The notes under the pieces are model-generated. The model ran no database searches. It was not told the DNA's origin and worked only from the letters and a program-made list of their open reading frames with translations. A program made the translations under genes and the position numbers. 64,000 bases of DNA from Cornus controversa (Eukaryota > Streptophyta > Magnoliopsida > Cornales > Cornaceae): positions 26,394,730 through 26,458,729 of the forward strand of contig CM048854.1 in the NCBI GenBank assembly GCA_026545225.1. Reading direction: 5' to 3'. Positions 36,363 to 51,381 of this stretch are shown here, in pieces. The first letter of the stretch is position 1. Each line of letters begins with the position of its first letter.

Positions 36363-36587
36363 TTGTAAATTCAAGATACAGAATATAGAATCCTGAAACA
36401 GCAGATTTATCTTATATGCACTTGTGACAATAGTTATCCAGTTTTATTAATTTATTTGTGTATTTACTTTGAGTATATGCATGAATCTCTTAGGCAACAA
36501 TGAAGTTACAAAAACATATGAACTATGATCAAATCAAAACATGGAACTATATAGGTGACACTTGCAAGTGATCTTTGAACATAATTT

Positions 36588-39500
36588 TCAAAGGCGGCCA
36601 CAATTGTATCGGGAATGACCAAACCTGTCGCGCAAGAATATGTTCATCAAGACAACACACACAATTTTCAGTAGCACTGATGAAGATTCGAGCAACAATC
36701 CGATGATGTAGGTCTTGGTTGAGACCTGCACCAATCTCATCCTCCGCTCTTTCACGTACTGATCAATTGCCATTTCGATGTTTTTGACACTAATCACTTG
36801 TTTGGTGCCATCCGCGCTGCCCATTTTCTGTGCTAAGCATCTGGCCAAGACAACTGCATCTTCTAATGCTATGGAACCTCCTTGTCCAAGAAATGGCCCC
36901 ATTGCATGCATTACATCTCCAGCAACTGTCAGTGTCCCTTTTCTAAAGCTTCCCAATTGCAAGTCCCATGGGGCACGATATCTAGTGTCCGTGAGGGTGA
37001 GTGAGATACCGTCGCTCTTCTCTATCATCTCTCTCATTTCCATTGGAAAATCCTTAACAGACTCTATTGTTGACAGTCGAATTAGTCCTGGATCTTTATA
37101 AATTGTTGAATCTGTTGTCACCAGAGTACCATAGTCATAACCATTATTAATTTATCAAATGAAAAATTGAAAATTTTGGAAAAGGTGTAACAATTGTTTC
37201 AGAGTAGCTTATTGTGATATGTCATGTTGGTAGGAGTAACTTTACATCGATCTCATGTTAGAACTCATACTTCAAAACATTTATACTGATATATATATAT
37301 ATGTATGTATGAATGTATTCTGAAGTGAACCCCTTGTGCATCTGTACAAACTTACCTTCTGATGTAGGAGCATCCGAGTCAGATGATGCTGAGCTGTCAG
37401 ACGACACGTTGATGGCACTAAAATATCTTAGAGTTGGCAGATCAGCGTAAAGATGGCAGGAAACCGTGACCTTGTCACTAATTAGGGTATTTTTGGATGC
37501 GCTTCAGTATTTTGGCCATAACTTTGGCTACAGGTGTCAGAATCGCCTTTATGACCACAATTCGGAAAGCTTGGTTCAGCGCGCACGTCGTGGGCACCTA
37601 GCTAAAGCTGGGTGTGTCTTTTTTCGAGGCCAAAATCCACTGTTTTTCCCTCCGAATCCTTAATTTTAGTTATTTCTGTCCTTTTTTGGTAATATTTATT
37701 TTGTTGATTCGGAAGAGATTCTGGGCTTGATTTGGGCCAGAATTTTGGAAACTTTCTTCTTTTATTTCGTATTTTATTTTGGCAAGAATATTAGGTTTTT
37801 GCTATTTTTGGTAATGTTGACGAAGTTCAGCTATATAACCCAGCTTGTGGGTTGATTCGAAGGCACTTTTGATTTTGAATAATAATATTGAATACCAGAG
37901 ACTTTTCTCTGAATTTTTGGACAATTCTCGTGCTTTCTTTCTGTTTATTTTCTGTTACCCTTAGCCTACAGAATAATCACTATTCTGTTTGGCGTCAGTT
38001 GGTATCAGAGCTTTCAGCATTTTCCTGGGTGAGATTTCATTAGTTTTCATGGCTGGTGGTCGTGGTCGTGGTCGTCGTGGGCAGGTTCCAAACGAGGAAG
38101 TCCCACACCGTGATCGTAGTGTTCAGGATTTGATGATCGAGGATTTACAGAGGCAAGTTGCAGAGTTAACCCAACGTCTAACGGCGCAGACTATCAGTGA
38201 CCGTGAGGTGGAAGATCACGAATCCGATTCCAGTTCCGACAACCTGTTTCACAATCGTGCACGATTCTGGGGGCACCGTGGTCGGGAGGAACGTCATGGA
38301 GACCTCGGTTTCAGAGTGGATCTGCCCGAGTTTTCTGGTACGTTACAGGCCGAAGGATTTGTCGATTGGATGAACGAAGTGGAGCGTATCTTTGAATATA
38401 AAGAAGTCCCAGATCGTGTCAAGGTGAAACTGGTCGCCATCAAACTCAAAGGCAGAGCCTCTGCATGGTGGGAGCAGTTGAGGCGATCACGAGACAGGCA
38501 GGGCAAGGCTAAGATCACTGATTGGCAGAAGATGAAGGGTCACTTCCTTCCTTTCGGCTACATTCAAACCCTGTTTCAGCGACTTCAGTCGTTGAGGCAA
38601 GGAATGAGATCGGTTGATGATTACACAGAGGAGTTCTATCAATTGATAGCCCGGAATGATTTATCTGAGACAGAAGAGCAGACGGTGGCGCGGTATTTGG
38701 GAGGATTGCGGCAGCCCTTGCAAGATGTCCTCAGCCTTCACTCGCTTTGGACTGTTTCTGAAGCATACCAACGCGCACTTGCTGTGGAAAAATAGCAGAA
38801 TCGGAGGCCAGTGATCAGGAGCGATCAAAACAATCGGCCAATTCGACCTTAAGAACCCCGTCCTGTCCAACCGACAACACAGGGTAATTCTCACTCGAAC
38901 ATTAGATGTTTCAGATGTGGTGAACAGGGACACAGAGCGAATGAGTGCAGGAAGCCTGCTAGTCAGAAAGGCAAAAATCTCCTGATTGAGGAAGACGTGG
39001 TAAACGAAACTGAGGAGACTGGAGAGCCTATGTATGACGATGATGAAGATGAAGATGTGCTGTATGGAGATGGCCGTGAGAATCTGGTTATTCGTAAGAG
39101 TCTACTGACTCCCAGGGGCGATTCAAGAGATGATTGGTTGAGAACCAATATTTTTCACACGACCTGCACAGTTGCAGATAAAGTCTGCAAGATGATCATT
39201 GACAGTGGCAGTTGTGAGAACGTAGTGTCTGAAGAGGCTGTCCAGAAATTGCAGTTGAAGACAGATCGTCATCCCAACCCGTACAAATTATCATGGCTGA
39301 ATAAAGGCAGTGAGGTAAAGGTGGATAGGAGATGCCCAGTGTCTTTCTCGATTGGCAAGAAATATTTTGATAATGCTTGGTGTGATGTTGTGACTATGGG
39401 TGCTTGTCATGTACTGTTAGGCAGACCTTGGCAGTATGATCGCAGTGTTACTCATGACGGGCGAAAGAACACATATTCCCTTAGCATCAAGGGGAAGAAG

Positions 39501-42500
39501 ATTGTGTTGGCTCCTCGTCGGGAAGGAGCCAGTCTTACCCCGGTAGCCAAAACTACTAACCTGCTTTCTATGTCCAAGTTTTTAACTGAGATTGAGCATG
39601 AGGACGTGGTCTATGCTCTGCTGCCTTGTGGGAATAACGCAACGAATGTGAACGAGAATCCAGACTTACCAACAGAGGTGCAGCAACTGCTAACAGAGTT
39701 TTCTGACCTGATGCCAGAGGATCTTCCTCCGGGGCTACTGCCTATGAGGGATATTCAGCATCAGATTGACCTTGTTCCGGGGTCCAGTTTGCCTAATCGA
39801 CCGGCGTATCGCCTCAGTCCCAAGGAATTTGAGGAGTTGCAGCGGCAGGTGGTAGAGTTGTTGGAGAGGGGCTACATCCGTGAGAGTATGAGCCCATGTG
39901 CAGTTCCTGCTCTGCTAGTGCCGAAGAAAGATGGCTCTTGGCGTATGTGTGTTGATAGTCGAGCGATCAACAAGATTACAGTGAAGTACAGGTTTCCAAT
40001 TCCCCGTCTGGATGATATGTTAGACCAGTTGTCCGGTTCTAAGGTCTTCTCAAAAATTGACCTTAAAAGCGGCTACCACCAGATCAGAATAAGGCCTGGG
40101 GATAAGTGGAAGACAGCGTTTAAGACGCAACATGGGTTATATGAGTGGATGGTTATGCCTTTTGGGCTGTCCAATGCGCCCAGCACATTTATGAGGTTTA
40201 TGCATCAGGTTTTACGGCCTTTTATGGGAAAATTCATCGTAGTTTACTTCGATGACATCCTCATCTATAGCCCGACATGGATGTCACACTTTGATCACCT
40301 CCGTGTTGTCTTTGATATGTTGAGGACAGAGCACCTGTTCGTTAATCAGAAGAAGTGTGCTTTCTTCACTACTTCTGTAACTTTTCTGGGTTTTGTGGTG
40401 TCTACTGATGGTGTTCATGCAGATCCGTCGAAGATAGACGCGGTTTTGGAGTGGCCCAAACCGAAAACCTTGCACGATGTCCGAAGTTTCCATGGATTGG
40501 CATCTTTCTACCGTCGGTTCATCAGAAACTTCAGCACTCTGATTGCTCCCGTCACAGAGTGCCTTAAGGGACGTGATTTCCATTGGTCCGAGGAGGCAGA
40601 GGCCAGTTTTCATCTGGTCAAGCAGAAAATGACAGAGGCACCAGTTTTGGCACTTCCCGACTTTGAGAAGGTGTTTGAGGTAAACTGTGATGCATCTGGG
40701 GTGGGCATTGGTGGTGTTCTGAGTCAGGAGGGGCGTCCAATAGCTTTTTTCAGTGAGAAGCTATCAGGATCGAAGAAAAATTATTCCACCTATGATCTGG
40801 AGTTTTATGCCATCATTCAGTCCCTAAAACATTGGCGTCACTACCTAATACAGAGGGAATTCATTCTCCTCACTGATCATGAGGCCTTGAAATACATCAA
40901 TGGCCAGCACAAGCTGAGTAGACGGCATGCCAAGTGGGTGGCATACTTGCAAGAGTTCACATTTGCACTGAGGCACCAGGCAGGGAGTCTGAACCGTGTT
41001 GCAGATGCACTAAGTCGCCGTACGTTGCTCCTCACCACCATGAGCACCAGAGTTGCAGGTTTCGATACATTCTCTGATATGTATGCTGCAGATCCTTCCT
41101 TCGGGAGGATAATTCAGGAGGTAACTGATGGTCAACGCTATGATTATATTTTGCACAATGGTTACCTGTTTCATGGATTAAAGTTGTGCATCCCAGATTG
41201 TTCACTAAGGCAACAGATTATTAGTGAACTTCATAACGAGGGTCATTTTGGGCGAGACAAGACGTTGGGTCTAATCTCTTCCAACTATTATTGGCCCAAG
41301 TTGACCAGTGATATGGCTCATTTTGTGGAGCGTTGTTATGTGTGTCAGCGGTCCAAAGGAGTTCTCACTAATGCGGGCCTGTACACACCTTTACCGGTTC
41401 TTGAAGCTCCTTGGCTTGATGTCAGTATGGACTTTGTGTTGGGCTTACCTCGTACCCAACGGGCTGTGGATTCTATTTTGGTTGTGGTTGATCGATTTTT
41501 CAAGATGGCCCATTTTGTTGCTTGCAGGAAAACAATGGATGCTGCCCGGGTCGCCCATCTTTACTTCAAGGAGATTGTGCATTTACATGGTGTTCCCCAA
41601 TCCATTACCTCAGATCGTGATACCAAGTTCATGAGTCAATTCTGGAAGAGTCTATGGAAAAAACTGTGAACGAAGTTGAATTTTAGCAGCGCCTACCATC
41701 CTCAGACAGATGGTCAGACAGAGGTGGTGAACCGGAGTTTGGGGAACCTTTTGAGGAGTTTGGCAGGAACTAAACCAAAGTAGTGGGATTTGGCATTACC
41801 TCAAGCAGAATTTGCTTATAACAGGTCGAAGAACAGATCAACAGGAATGAGCCCATTTGAGATTGTCTATGGTCAGAACCCATCTAGGGTGCTTGACTTA
41901 GCCCCTATTCCGCACGTGGGTCGTTTCAATTGCAAGGCAGATGAGATGGCAGAACATCTTCGAGGTATCCATGAGCAGGTCAAGTTGGCCATTCACGAGA
42001 GTAATGCCAAGTACAAGGTTCAGGTTGACAGCCACCGTCGTCAAGTACTTTTTGACATTGGTGATTTTATTTGGGCGGTATTAACTCGTGATCGTTTCCC
42101 TGTTGGAGAGTATAACAAACTAAAGGAGCGAAAGATTGGTCCCTGTGAGATCCTGCAGAAAATCAATGATAACGCCTACAGACTACGCCTCCCCAGTCAT
42201 TTGAGGACTTCTGACGTCTTTAATGTGAAACATCTAAGTCCTTGTTTTATGGATTCCGATGAAGCTGTTGTAAACTCGAGGACGAGTTCTTTCCAACCCG
42301 AGGTGACTGATGCAGGAGCATCCGAGTCAGATGATGCTGAGCTGTTAGACGACACGTTGATGACACTGAAATATCTTGAGTTGGCAGATCAGCGTAAAGA
42401 TGGCAGAAAACCGTAACCTTGTCACTAATTAGGGTATTTTTGGATGCGCTTCAGTATTTTGGCCATAACTTTGTCTACAGGTGTCAGAATCGCCTTTATG

Positions 42501-44293
42501 ACCACAATTCGGAAAGCTTGGTTCGGCGCGCACGTCGTGGGCACCTAGCTAAAGCTGGGTGTGTCTTTTTTCGAGGCCAAAATTCACTGTTTTTCCCTCC
42601 GAATCCCTAATTTTAGTTATTTCTTTCCTTTTTTGGTAATATTTATTTTGTTGATTAGGAAGAGATTCTAGGCTTGATTTCGGCCAGAATTTTGGCAACT
42701 TTCTTCTTTTATTTCGTATTTTATTTTGGCAAGAATATTAGGTTTTTGCTATTTTTGGTAATGTTGACGAAGTTCAGCTATATAACCCAGCTTGTGGGTT
42801 GATTCGAAGACACTTTTGATTTTGAATAATAATATTGAATACCAGAGACTTTTTCTGAGTTTTTGGGCAATTCTCGTGCTTTCTTTTTGCTTATTTTCTG
42901 TTGCCCTTAGCCTACAGAATAATCACTATTCTTTCCGGCGTCACCTTCTCAAAGACACAAAGGGGTTCTTTTGAAGAGCTCATGTTGCACAGCTAATAAA
43001 TCAAACACCTAATATAGCATACTAATAATAATTGGAACCTAGTTACTTACCCAATAATAATAATAATAATTGTAACCTAGTCAAAACAATGATTGGAACA
43101 TGGATTATGAACTTGTGGGAAAAAATCAAATAGCTGGACAAGTCTTATCTATTAGGGCTATTTTGAGAACTTTTTTTTCCTTTTATTTTTTATGTAACAG
43201 TGTCTTAAAATTTTGAAGTAATAATATAATAAAATTAAATTAATAGATATGCTTCCTGGATGCAAGGTCAACAAAATGTGCAAATAGTATGCAGAACTTT
43301 ACCTACTTTTGAAAAGTTCATATAACACATATGATGAAAAACAATAAAAGAAAGTTACCTTTAGGTGTCTATTCACTTGCGATGAACCAATATACACTCT
43401 TCTCATCAAGAGGAATTCTTCCTAGCAAAAGATGGCCTTTATTCATTGTGACAAATTCAGGGCTAAAGCCATGTCCATCTGGATAATTTGTGAAACCCCT
43501 AACATTGCTTGTTGAGGACAGCTTTGGAGGTTTTAACCCTAGGAAATCAGCAACCACTGAGTTTACTCCATCACATCCTATCACAACCTGGAAAACAAAA
43601 GAGAAAAGTACTCATTAGTATTAGAATATGAATGCATTAGCATTACCACAAACATTACTAAACAAAATATAATAATATATATGAAAACTGCTAATACTGT
43701 TCCATAAAAAAGAGAAGGGTAAACTTCTTTATAATTCATACGACAGGAAAATTATATTAGTTATGTGTATGTATAAATCATGAGACTCCGTCAAAAGTAG
43801 AAGTGTTTCCTAACATCTTAGTAGTATTGTACCCAGTCTTACTTTTGTAAACTCGTGACTTCTCTAATAGAACAACCTTGGCATCGCACCAAGGCCCGCT
43901 CTCCAAGTGTTTCCAACATCTTAGTAGTATTGTACGCAGTCTTACTTTTACAAACTCGTGACTTCTCTAATAGAACAACCTTGGCATCGCACCAAGGCCC
44001 GCTCTCCTGTATATACGTATATGTGTTTGTGTATATATATATATAATTACCTTGGCTTTGATGACACTTCCATCATGAAGGTGAAGGATGGGCTGTGAAG
44101 TTATTGGATGCATTTTGACTCCGATTATTCGGCACCCAAAACGAATTGTCCCGACTGGTAGATCATTTGCTAGGGTTTTCAAGAGAGTACTCCGTTTCAG
44201 GCATCGAGCTTCTCCATCTCTGTCAGGGCCGATTTCTAATACTTAAAAGCACAAAATTATAGTACTCCAGCTATATATTCGGATGAGGAAAAA

Positions 44294-44344
<51 letters not shown>

Positions 44345-45411
44345 GATGGCGAAAGTACCCTTTTTTTTTTTCTTTACATTGCCACTGATATATTTAAGGG
44401 TAGGTACGTACAGTTATATAAAAGTTAATAAATTATCCAAACAAAAAATAAATAAAGAAGAAGCTGATAATTTTCCATTCCACCACTAGCATCACTTGTG
44501 CATTTGTCATTTCACATGGAGGAATGAAATTTAGTTCATGACATCAAATCTTGTGCTCTTTCAATCTTATAACTTAAATCAAGCAATACATGGAAAAAAA
44601 TGTACCACTTCTTATGCTGATATATAAACTCAATTCAAATTGAAAGAAAAAATGGACCACGTATATACCTGATTGGTATTTCTTGGAGGGATTTGTTATC
44701 TGGGGATATATCACGGAATCTGAACATAAATTAAGCTCAAATTAATTTGATTCGATAACTCAACCCCATAGCAATTAGCAAGAAATAATCAAATATACTT
44801 ACCCAAAAAAAATATCAAGTTTATAAATAATTATAGCCAAATATTTCAACCAAAAATGCTCGGCCGAAAATCGTTTCGTTCGATTGATGCAAATGGGTTC
44901 CACTATGTTGCATTCTACATTTGAGATGACTTCTACCGAGCATTTTCGCTGAAATGATGAGCCTATATTGAGATATGGAAAGTGAAAAGTGAAAGCTGAA
45001 CAAGACTGGACCCGCCGTTATGTTTATTTTTAGGCTTTCACTTTTTACTCTTTAATTATAGAATAATGATTTAGAGGCCGATCGAATTAGTCCGATTTTA
45101 TTTTTATGTGAGTGAGGTAATAAACCTCACCACATGATGTCATGGTGATGTCTACTAATATGTTACGTACCCAAGAATGGGGATGGCAGTTTGTCTAAGA
45201 GTTGAGGCCACCCCAAGCTGATCAAGTGCACGCCAACCATTAGCCTGAATACCAATTGCTGCTCCTGTGGCTCTTAGAGACTCTGCTCTCTCAAGAACAA
45301 CACTACTCATGCCCTTCCTGTATCCATTGTAACATTTCCATGAATGCATATATATCAACACCACATAGCAAATTAATAACTAATTAATTTATAAAATATA
45401 ATATATGTCTC

Positions 45412-45461
<50 letters not shown>

Positions 45462-45605
45462 TAAGATGTAATAGTACTTTCTGATATTCAAGTTAAACTT
45501 CCCCTGTGAAGAGCAAGTGAAATCACCTGTGAAGAGCAAGTGCAGTGGCCAAGCCGCATATACCACCCCCAACTATTACTATATCTTTCTCTTCACCAAT
45601 ATCCA

Positions 45606-45606
<1 letters not shown>
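36588..45606 (-). CDS. FAD-dependent monooxygenase (MO1/CTF2-like), 6 exons, in-frame stop in exon 5
   Basis: Exons on the minus strand: 45606-45527 (ATG 45606), 45317-45171, 44719-44669, 44219-44051, 43587-43359, 37111-36588 (stop 36590-36588). All junctions are GT-AG and in phase: 400 codons. The product resembles Arabidopsis MO1 and CTF2, flavoprotein hydroxylases of the salicylate-hydroxylase fold whose substrate is unknown. The FAD-binding GGGICG lies in [18 protein letters not shown] (residues 8-25). The DG motif is [10 protein letters not shown], and the GD motif is [18 protein letters not shown]. The C-terminus has a hydrophobic stretch ([20 protein letters not shown]) and ends RYNCGRL, as in the family. 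Codon 222 is TAG (43371-43369), where relatives have Trp. If it is real, the protein stops after 221 residues, before the GD motif. The last intron (43358-37112) contains a gypsy element. The 3' end converges with the TFIIIC gene, 225 bp away. Confidence 0.88.
37360..37997 (+). repeat. gypsy 5' LTR
   Basis: It has a TATA-like tatataaccc at about 37831 and is nearly identical to 42308-42943. Its first 109 bp carry the same sequence that encodes the end of pol in the 3' LTR. Confidence 0.95.
38049..42416 (+). pseudogene. gypsy gag-pol polyprotein with four nonsense codons
   Basis: A single frame of 1,455 sense positions runs from ATG 38049 to the stop at 42414-42416. It is interrupted by TAG 38793, TAA 38850, TGA 41667 and TAG 41781, with no frameshift. 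The order is gag ([20 protein letters not shown]), zinc knuckle [14 protein letters not shown] (about 38910-38950), protease with [15 protein letters not shown] (about 39200), reverse transcriptase with YFDDILIYS (about 40246-40272), RNase H ([14 protein letters not shown]), HHCC integrase (HNEGHFG ... CYVCQRSKG, about 41240-41360) and a core ending in the TGA. The segment after 41790 encodes [23 protein letters not shown] and ends within the 3' LTR. It lies antisense to the host gene. Confidence 0.93.
42308..42943 (+). repeat. gypsy 3' LTR
   Basis: This is the partner of 37360-37997. The last 36 codons and the stop of pol lie inside it (42308-42416). No strong polypurine tract is seen directly before it, only cccgaggtgac. 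Confidence 0.95.
42949..43358. other. intron sequence of the monooxygenase gene
   Basis: This AT-rich stretch includes a short (AAT)n run near 43052-43070. I see nothing else. Confidence 0.5.
43801..44007. repeat. 104-bp tandem duplication in a monooxygenase intron
   Basis: The unit aagtgtttccta ... cccgctctcc occurs at 43801-43904 and again at 43905-44007 with a few differences. It lies between exons 4 and 5. Confidence 0.9.
44297..44341. repeat. (TA)n microsatellite
   Basis: About 22 TA units lie in monooxygenase intron 3. Confidence 0.9.
45412..45461. repeat. (TG)n(TA)n microsatellite
   Basis: TG units are followed by TA units in monooxygenase intron 1. Confidence 0.9.

Positions 45607-45607
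<1 letters not shown>

Positions 45608-45680
<73 letters not shown>
45608..45680. repeat. (CT)n(TA)n microsatellite at the monooxygenase start codon
   Basis: On the minus strand this is a (TA)n then (GA)n tract that ends only a few bases before the ATG at 45606. If transcribed, the 5' leader next to the start is pure GA repeat. Confidence 0.9.
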
Positions 45681-47306
45681 CTCTCTCTAAATGATATAAA
45701 ACGATTCAATTGTCTGCTCTTTGCTTAATGATCTGTTCTGAAACAGGGGTGTCTCCTACTTATAATTTAAGTGTTATCTTCATGCAAAATGGATCAAACG
45801 CGGTAGTCAATCATTTTAATTAGACAAACAAAAGTTGGTTTTTGCTATATATATGAATTTAATAGTCAAAGTAACTTTTATGCAAAGTAAGAAGATTTGA
45901 AGGTCATGTTGGAGGGAGTCAAAAAAACACGCCTTAGTAATTAAGTTAACCCTTCCTAAGCTAAATCTGTTGTATCACTAGTCTGCCTTAATTTGAAAGC
46001 CAAAGCTGACTTTTCTTAGAAATAGGCCGAACCACACGAAAGCCAAATAACTTCATTAAGGCAACACCAAGTACCCAATATGTTATTCTAATTAATACAC
46101 ACCATAGCTGTGTATTACTTCTTCCAATTAATGTCATCTGTGATGATTCCTTATCTAATTTGACAAAATATTCACCAATGGATTTTTTTTTTATTTTTAT
46201 CTCAATCAATTAAATTCTGAGTTATGTGTGTATGTGCGCGCGTGTTGTAGCGAATGACAAGATAATTTATGCCGGGTGGTGGTTTTTGTTGAGCTCTAAG
46301 ATTGACCTTTGATGTTCCAAATCTCATTTCGGTACCCTATAAATGGTGTTTGCATAGTCTCACATCGCCTGATTACCTTTCAAGGATGAGTTCAACTCCT
46401 GCTGTGCGTGAAAGAGGAGAGCCGAGTGTCTCCAACCCCATATCGACATATCGTCTAATTACTTTTAGAATGTTCAATGATGAGTTCTACTAATGAGTTT
46501 AACGAATGGAACTAGTTTTTTTGTTTTTTTACATTTGCAAGATTTTTATGTTCAATCTTAAAGAAGACAATCATGAAAAGAGGTCATCTTATATCGCTAA
46601 CAATCAAAGTTCACATTATCAAATTTAAGAACCAAATGTTAAATTTGTAACCACAGTTGCAAACAAACACTGAATAATACCCTTTTATATGGACAATGCT
46701 AATATCTTCACCCTAAGATTAAAGTAGCAATGGCTTCATTTTTCATGGACCAAAATGTCCCACTAAACTTGACATTGTAAGAACATCTAATTAAGAGATC
46801 ATTTAGGTCCTTTACCTGTAGGAAGAATATGCATTCATTCATTTTCATTTTTAACACAAGTAGATAGAAAAAGAACTATTGACTGTGTCTATGTGCGTGA
46901 ACTTTTTGCATTTTTGTAAGGAAAATAATCTATCTTCTGAATACGAAAGATTCGGAATGAGATTATGTGATGACACCGCATTCACATAATCTCATTCGAA
47001 AATGGTCCGAGTCCTAATGACGATAAGGGTGATTGTTTAAATACTTATAAAGTGGAGAACAAGTAAAATTTATAATAGGAAGGACCTGTGATAATTAGAA
47101 TGAACATTGTACCCCTCAATATGAGCACAGAAGTGTTTTGGGGAGAAGATTTTTGAGAACACTAGAGTCATAGTTGAATAATGATACAGCTCTATAAAGT
47201 GAAACACAAGTTGGGGGTGTTTGAATTACAAGGAATTGGTTAACTGCCTTAAGTTCCACATTGAGTACTTCTACAATGCATTTGGATTTCAAGCAAAGTA
47301 AAAACA
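45681..47306. other. intergenic region between LHCB5 and the monooxygenase gene
   Basis: It should hold the monooxygenase promoter and the LHCB5 3' end. I see no further gene. A strong inverted repeat lies at 46955-46997. Confidence 0.5.
46955..46997. repeat. 16-bp perfect inverted repeat (hairpin)
   Basis: The arms gaatgagattatgtga (46955-46970) and tcacataatctcattc (46982-46997) are separated by 11 bases. It lies about 310 bp beyond the LHCB5 stop. It could be a small cruciform, a MITE remnant or a structured 3' end. Confidence 0.75.
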
Positions 47307-50129
<2,823 letters not shown>

Positions 50130-50239
50130 TTTGGGTTGCCCGGAAAGTGGTGCTCCGGTGGTGAGAAGTGGCGTTGATGAGTGTAGTGAGGAGGGTGTGG
50201 TGTGAAAGAGAGAAACTGACTAAATGCTTGATCTGGTGG

Positions 50240-50375
50240 GTGTGGACGTGCCAGCTCGGATTCTCGTTCTCTGGTTGTGATTGGTGTACATGCAAAATTC
50301 GTAATCTAATCGTGCATCTTGATAGGATGGCTTCGATGACGTGGCGGATCATATGCCGACGTGGCGGATGATAAC
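50240..50375 (-). promoter_or_regulatory. LHCB5 promoter light-response motifs
   Basis: Within 250 bp upstream of the LHCB5 ATG are two copies of GACGTGGCGGAT with ACGT cores exactly 20 bp apart (50338 and 50358). There is a third ACGT core at 50246-50249, a CCAAT box on the gene strand (50280-50284) and a GATAA (I-box-like) motif at 50370-50374. ACGT/G-box plus GATA combinations are known in light-regulated photosynthesis promoters (bZIP HY5 and GATA factors). No clear TATA box is seen. Confidence 0.6.
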
Positions 50376-51313
50376 CTGAAATCTCTAATCCGTTTATCTA
50401 TGCATTGTACATCACTACCTCTAACTCATCTACGGAGTATTTCTTTTCCATTTTTCTATTTTTATTTAGTTTTTTTTTATTTTTTTTATCCACTTTGTAA
50501 AGTATGGATAATATGGATGTGGTCTATGTGGATTTAATACAGCCATGGATTGGTGAACCGGTATTGTAATGTTTTCGTTTTTCCCATATACCCTATTTTT
50601 GCCACAAAGTTTGTACCGAACAGTTGTGCAAACGATCCGGTTATGTAATTCGATTCGAATCAATCTATTTGTGCTGATTTGATTTTGAAAACAAATTGAG
50701 AATTGAATTTTAGTAGAATCAATCAGATCAATTTGGTTTGCGAATTAAGAATAAAAAATTTGATTCGATTTGATCACATTCGTCATGCATATAAATAAAC
50801 ATTAGGCTTCATATAATTGATCCAATGTGTTTACTTACGATGTATTTATTCACACTGAATTACGATATATGTTTGTTTTTAATTGGGCTATAATGGTTAT
50901 AAATAGTTGTAGAGAGAAAAAATTTAATTATAAGTTATTTAGTAAAGTTCAACTCGTAGAATCAATTTGATCTTGAACAAATTGAATTAGTTCAGTTCAA
51001 AAGTTCTCGCCACTTTGATTTGATTTTAATTTTCATAAAATCATTTGAATCTCTGAATTAATCCAATTTAATTCGTGTGCACCGTTATTATGTACTAATG
51101 TAGGTGTCCCTTGTTTCGTGTTATTCATTAATGCCCCACCAATAACCTATTTGTCTAATAATATGGTTTCATTTAGAGAGAACGATGTTCCCAACATTGG
51201 CTCTAAAAGATGAAAAAGTAGATGGAAAGAATGGAAAATACATACTTAGAGAAAGAAAAACTATTTGACCCATAACATTTGGTTAAAAAAAAAAAGGAAT
51301 AAATAAATAAATA

Positions 51314-51381
<68 letters not shown>

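Larger units (their letters stand above)
37360..42943 (+). mobile_element. Ty3/gypsy retrotransposon, full length
   Basis: The LTRs are 37360-37997 (638 bp) and 42308-42943 (636 bp), starting TGATG and ending GTCA, with few differences. The target-site duplication CCTTC is perfect (37355-37359, 42944-42948). A perfect primer-binding site, tggtatcagagc, lies at 38000-38011. The interior has one long gag-pol frame that runs 109 bp into the 3' LTR. Overlap of pol with the 3' LTR is, as I recall, a feature of CRM-clade chromoviruses, but I see no clear chromodomain, so the clade is tentative. It sits antisense in the last intron of the monooxygenase gene. Similar LTRs suggest a recent insertion. 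Confidence 0.95.

Noticed and set aside
37989-38048. upstream extension of the gypsy gag frame
   Set aside because: It covers the LTR end and primer-binding site, so the ATG at 38049 is the credible start.
40284-40613. antisense open frame within gypsy pol
   Set aside because: It is a shadow of the conserved reverse-transcriptase frame on the other strand.
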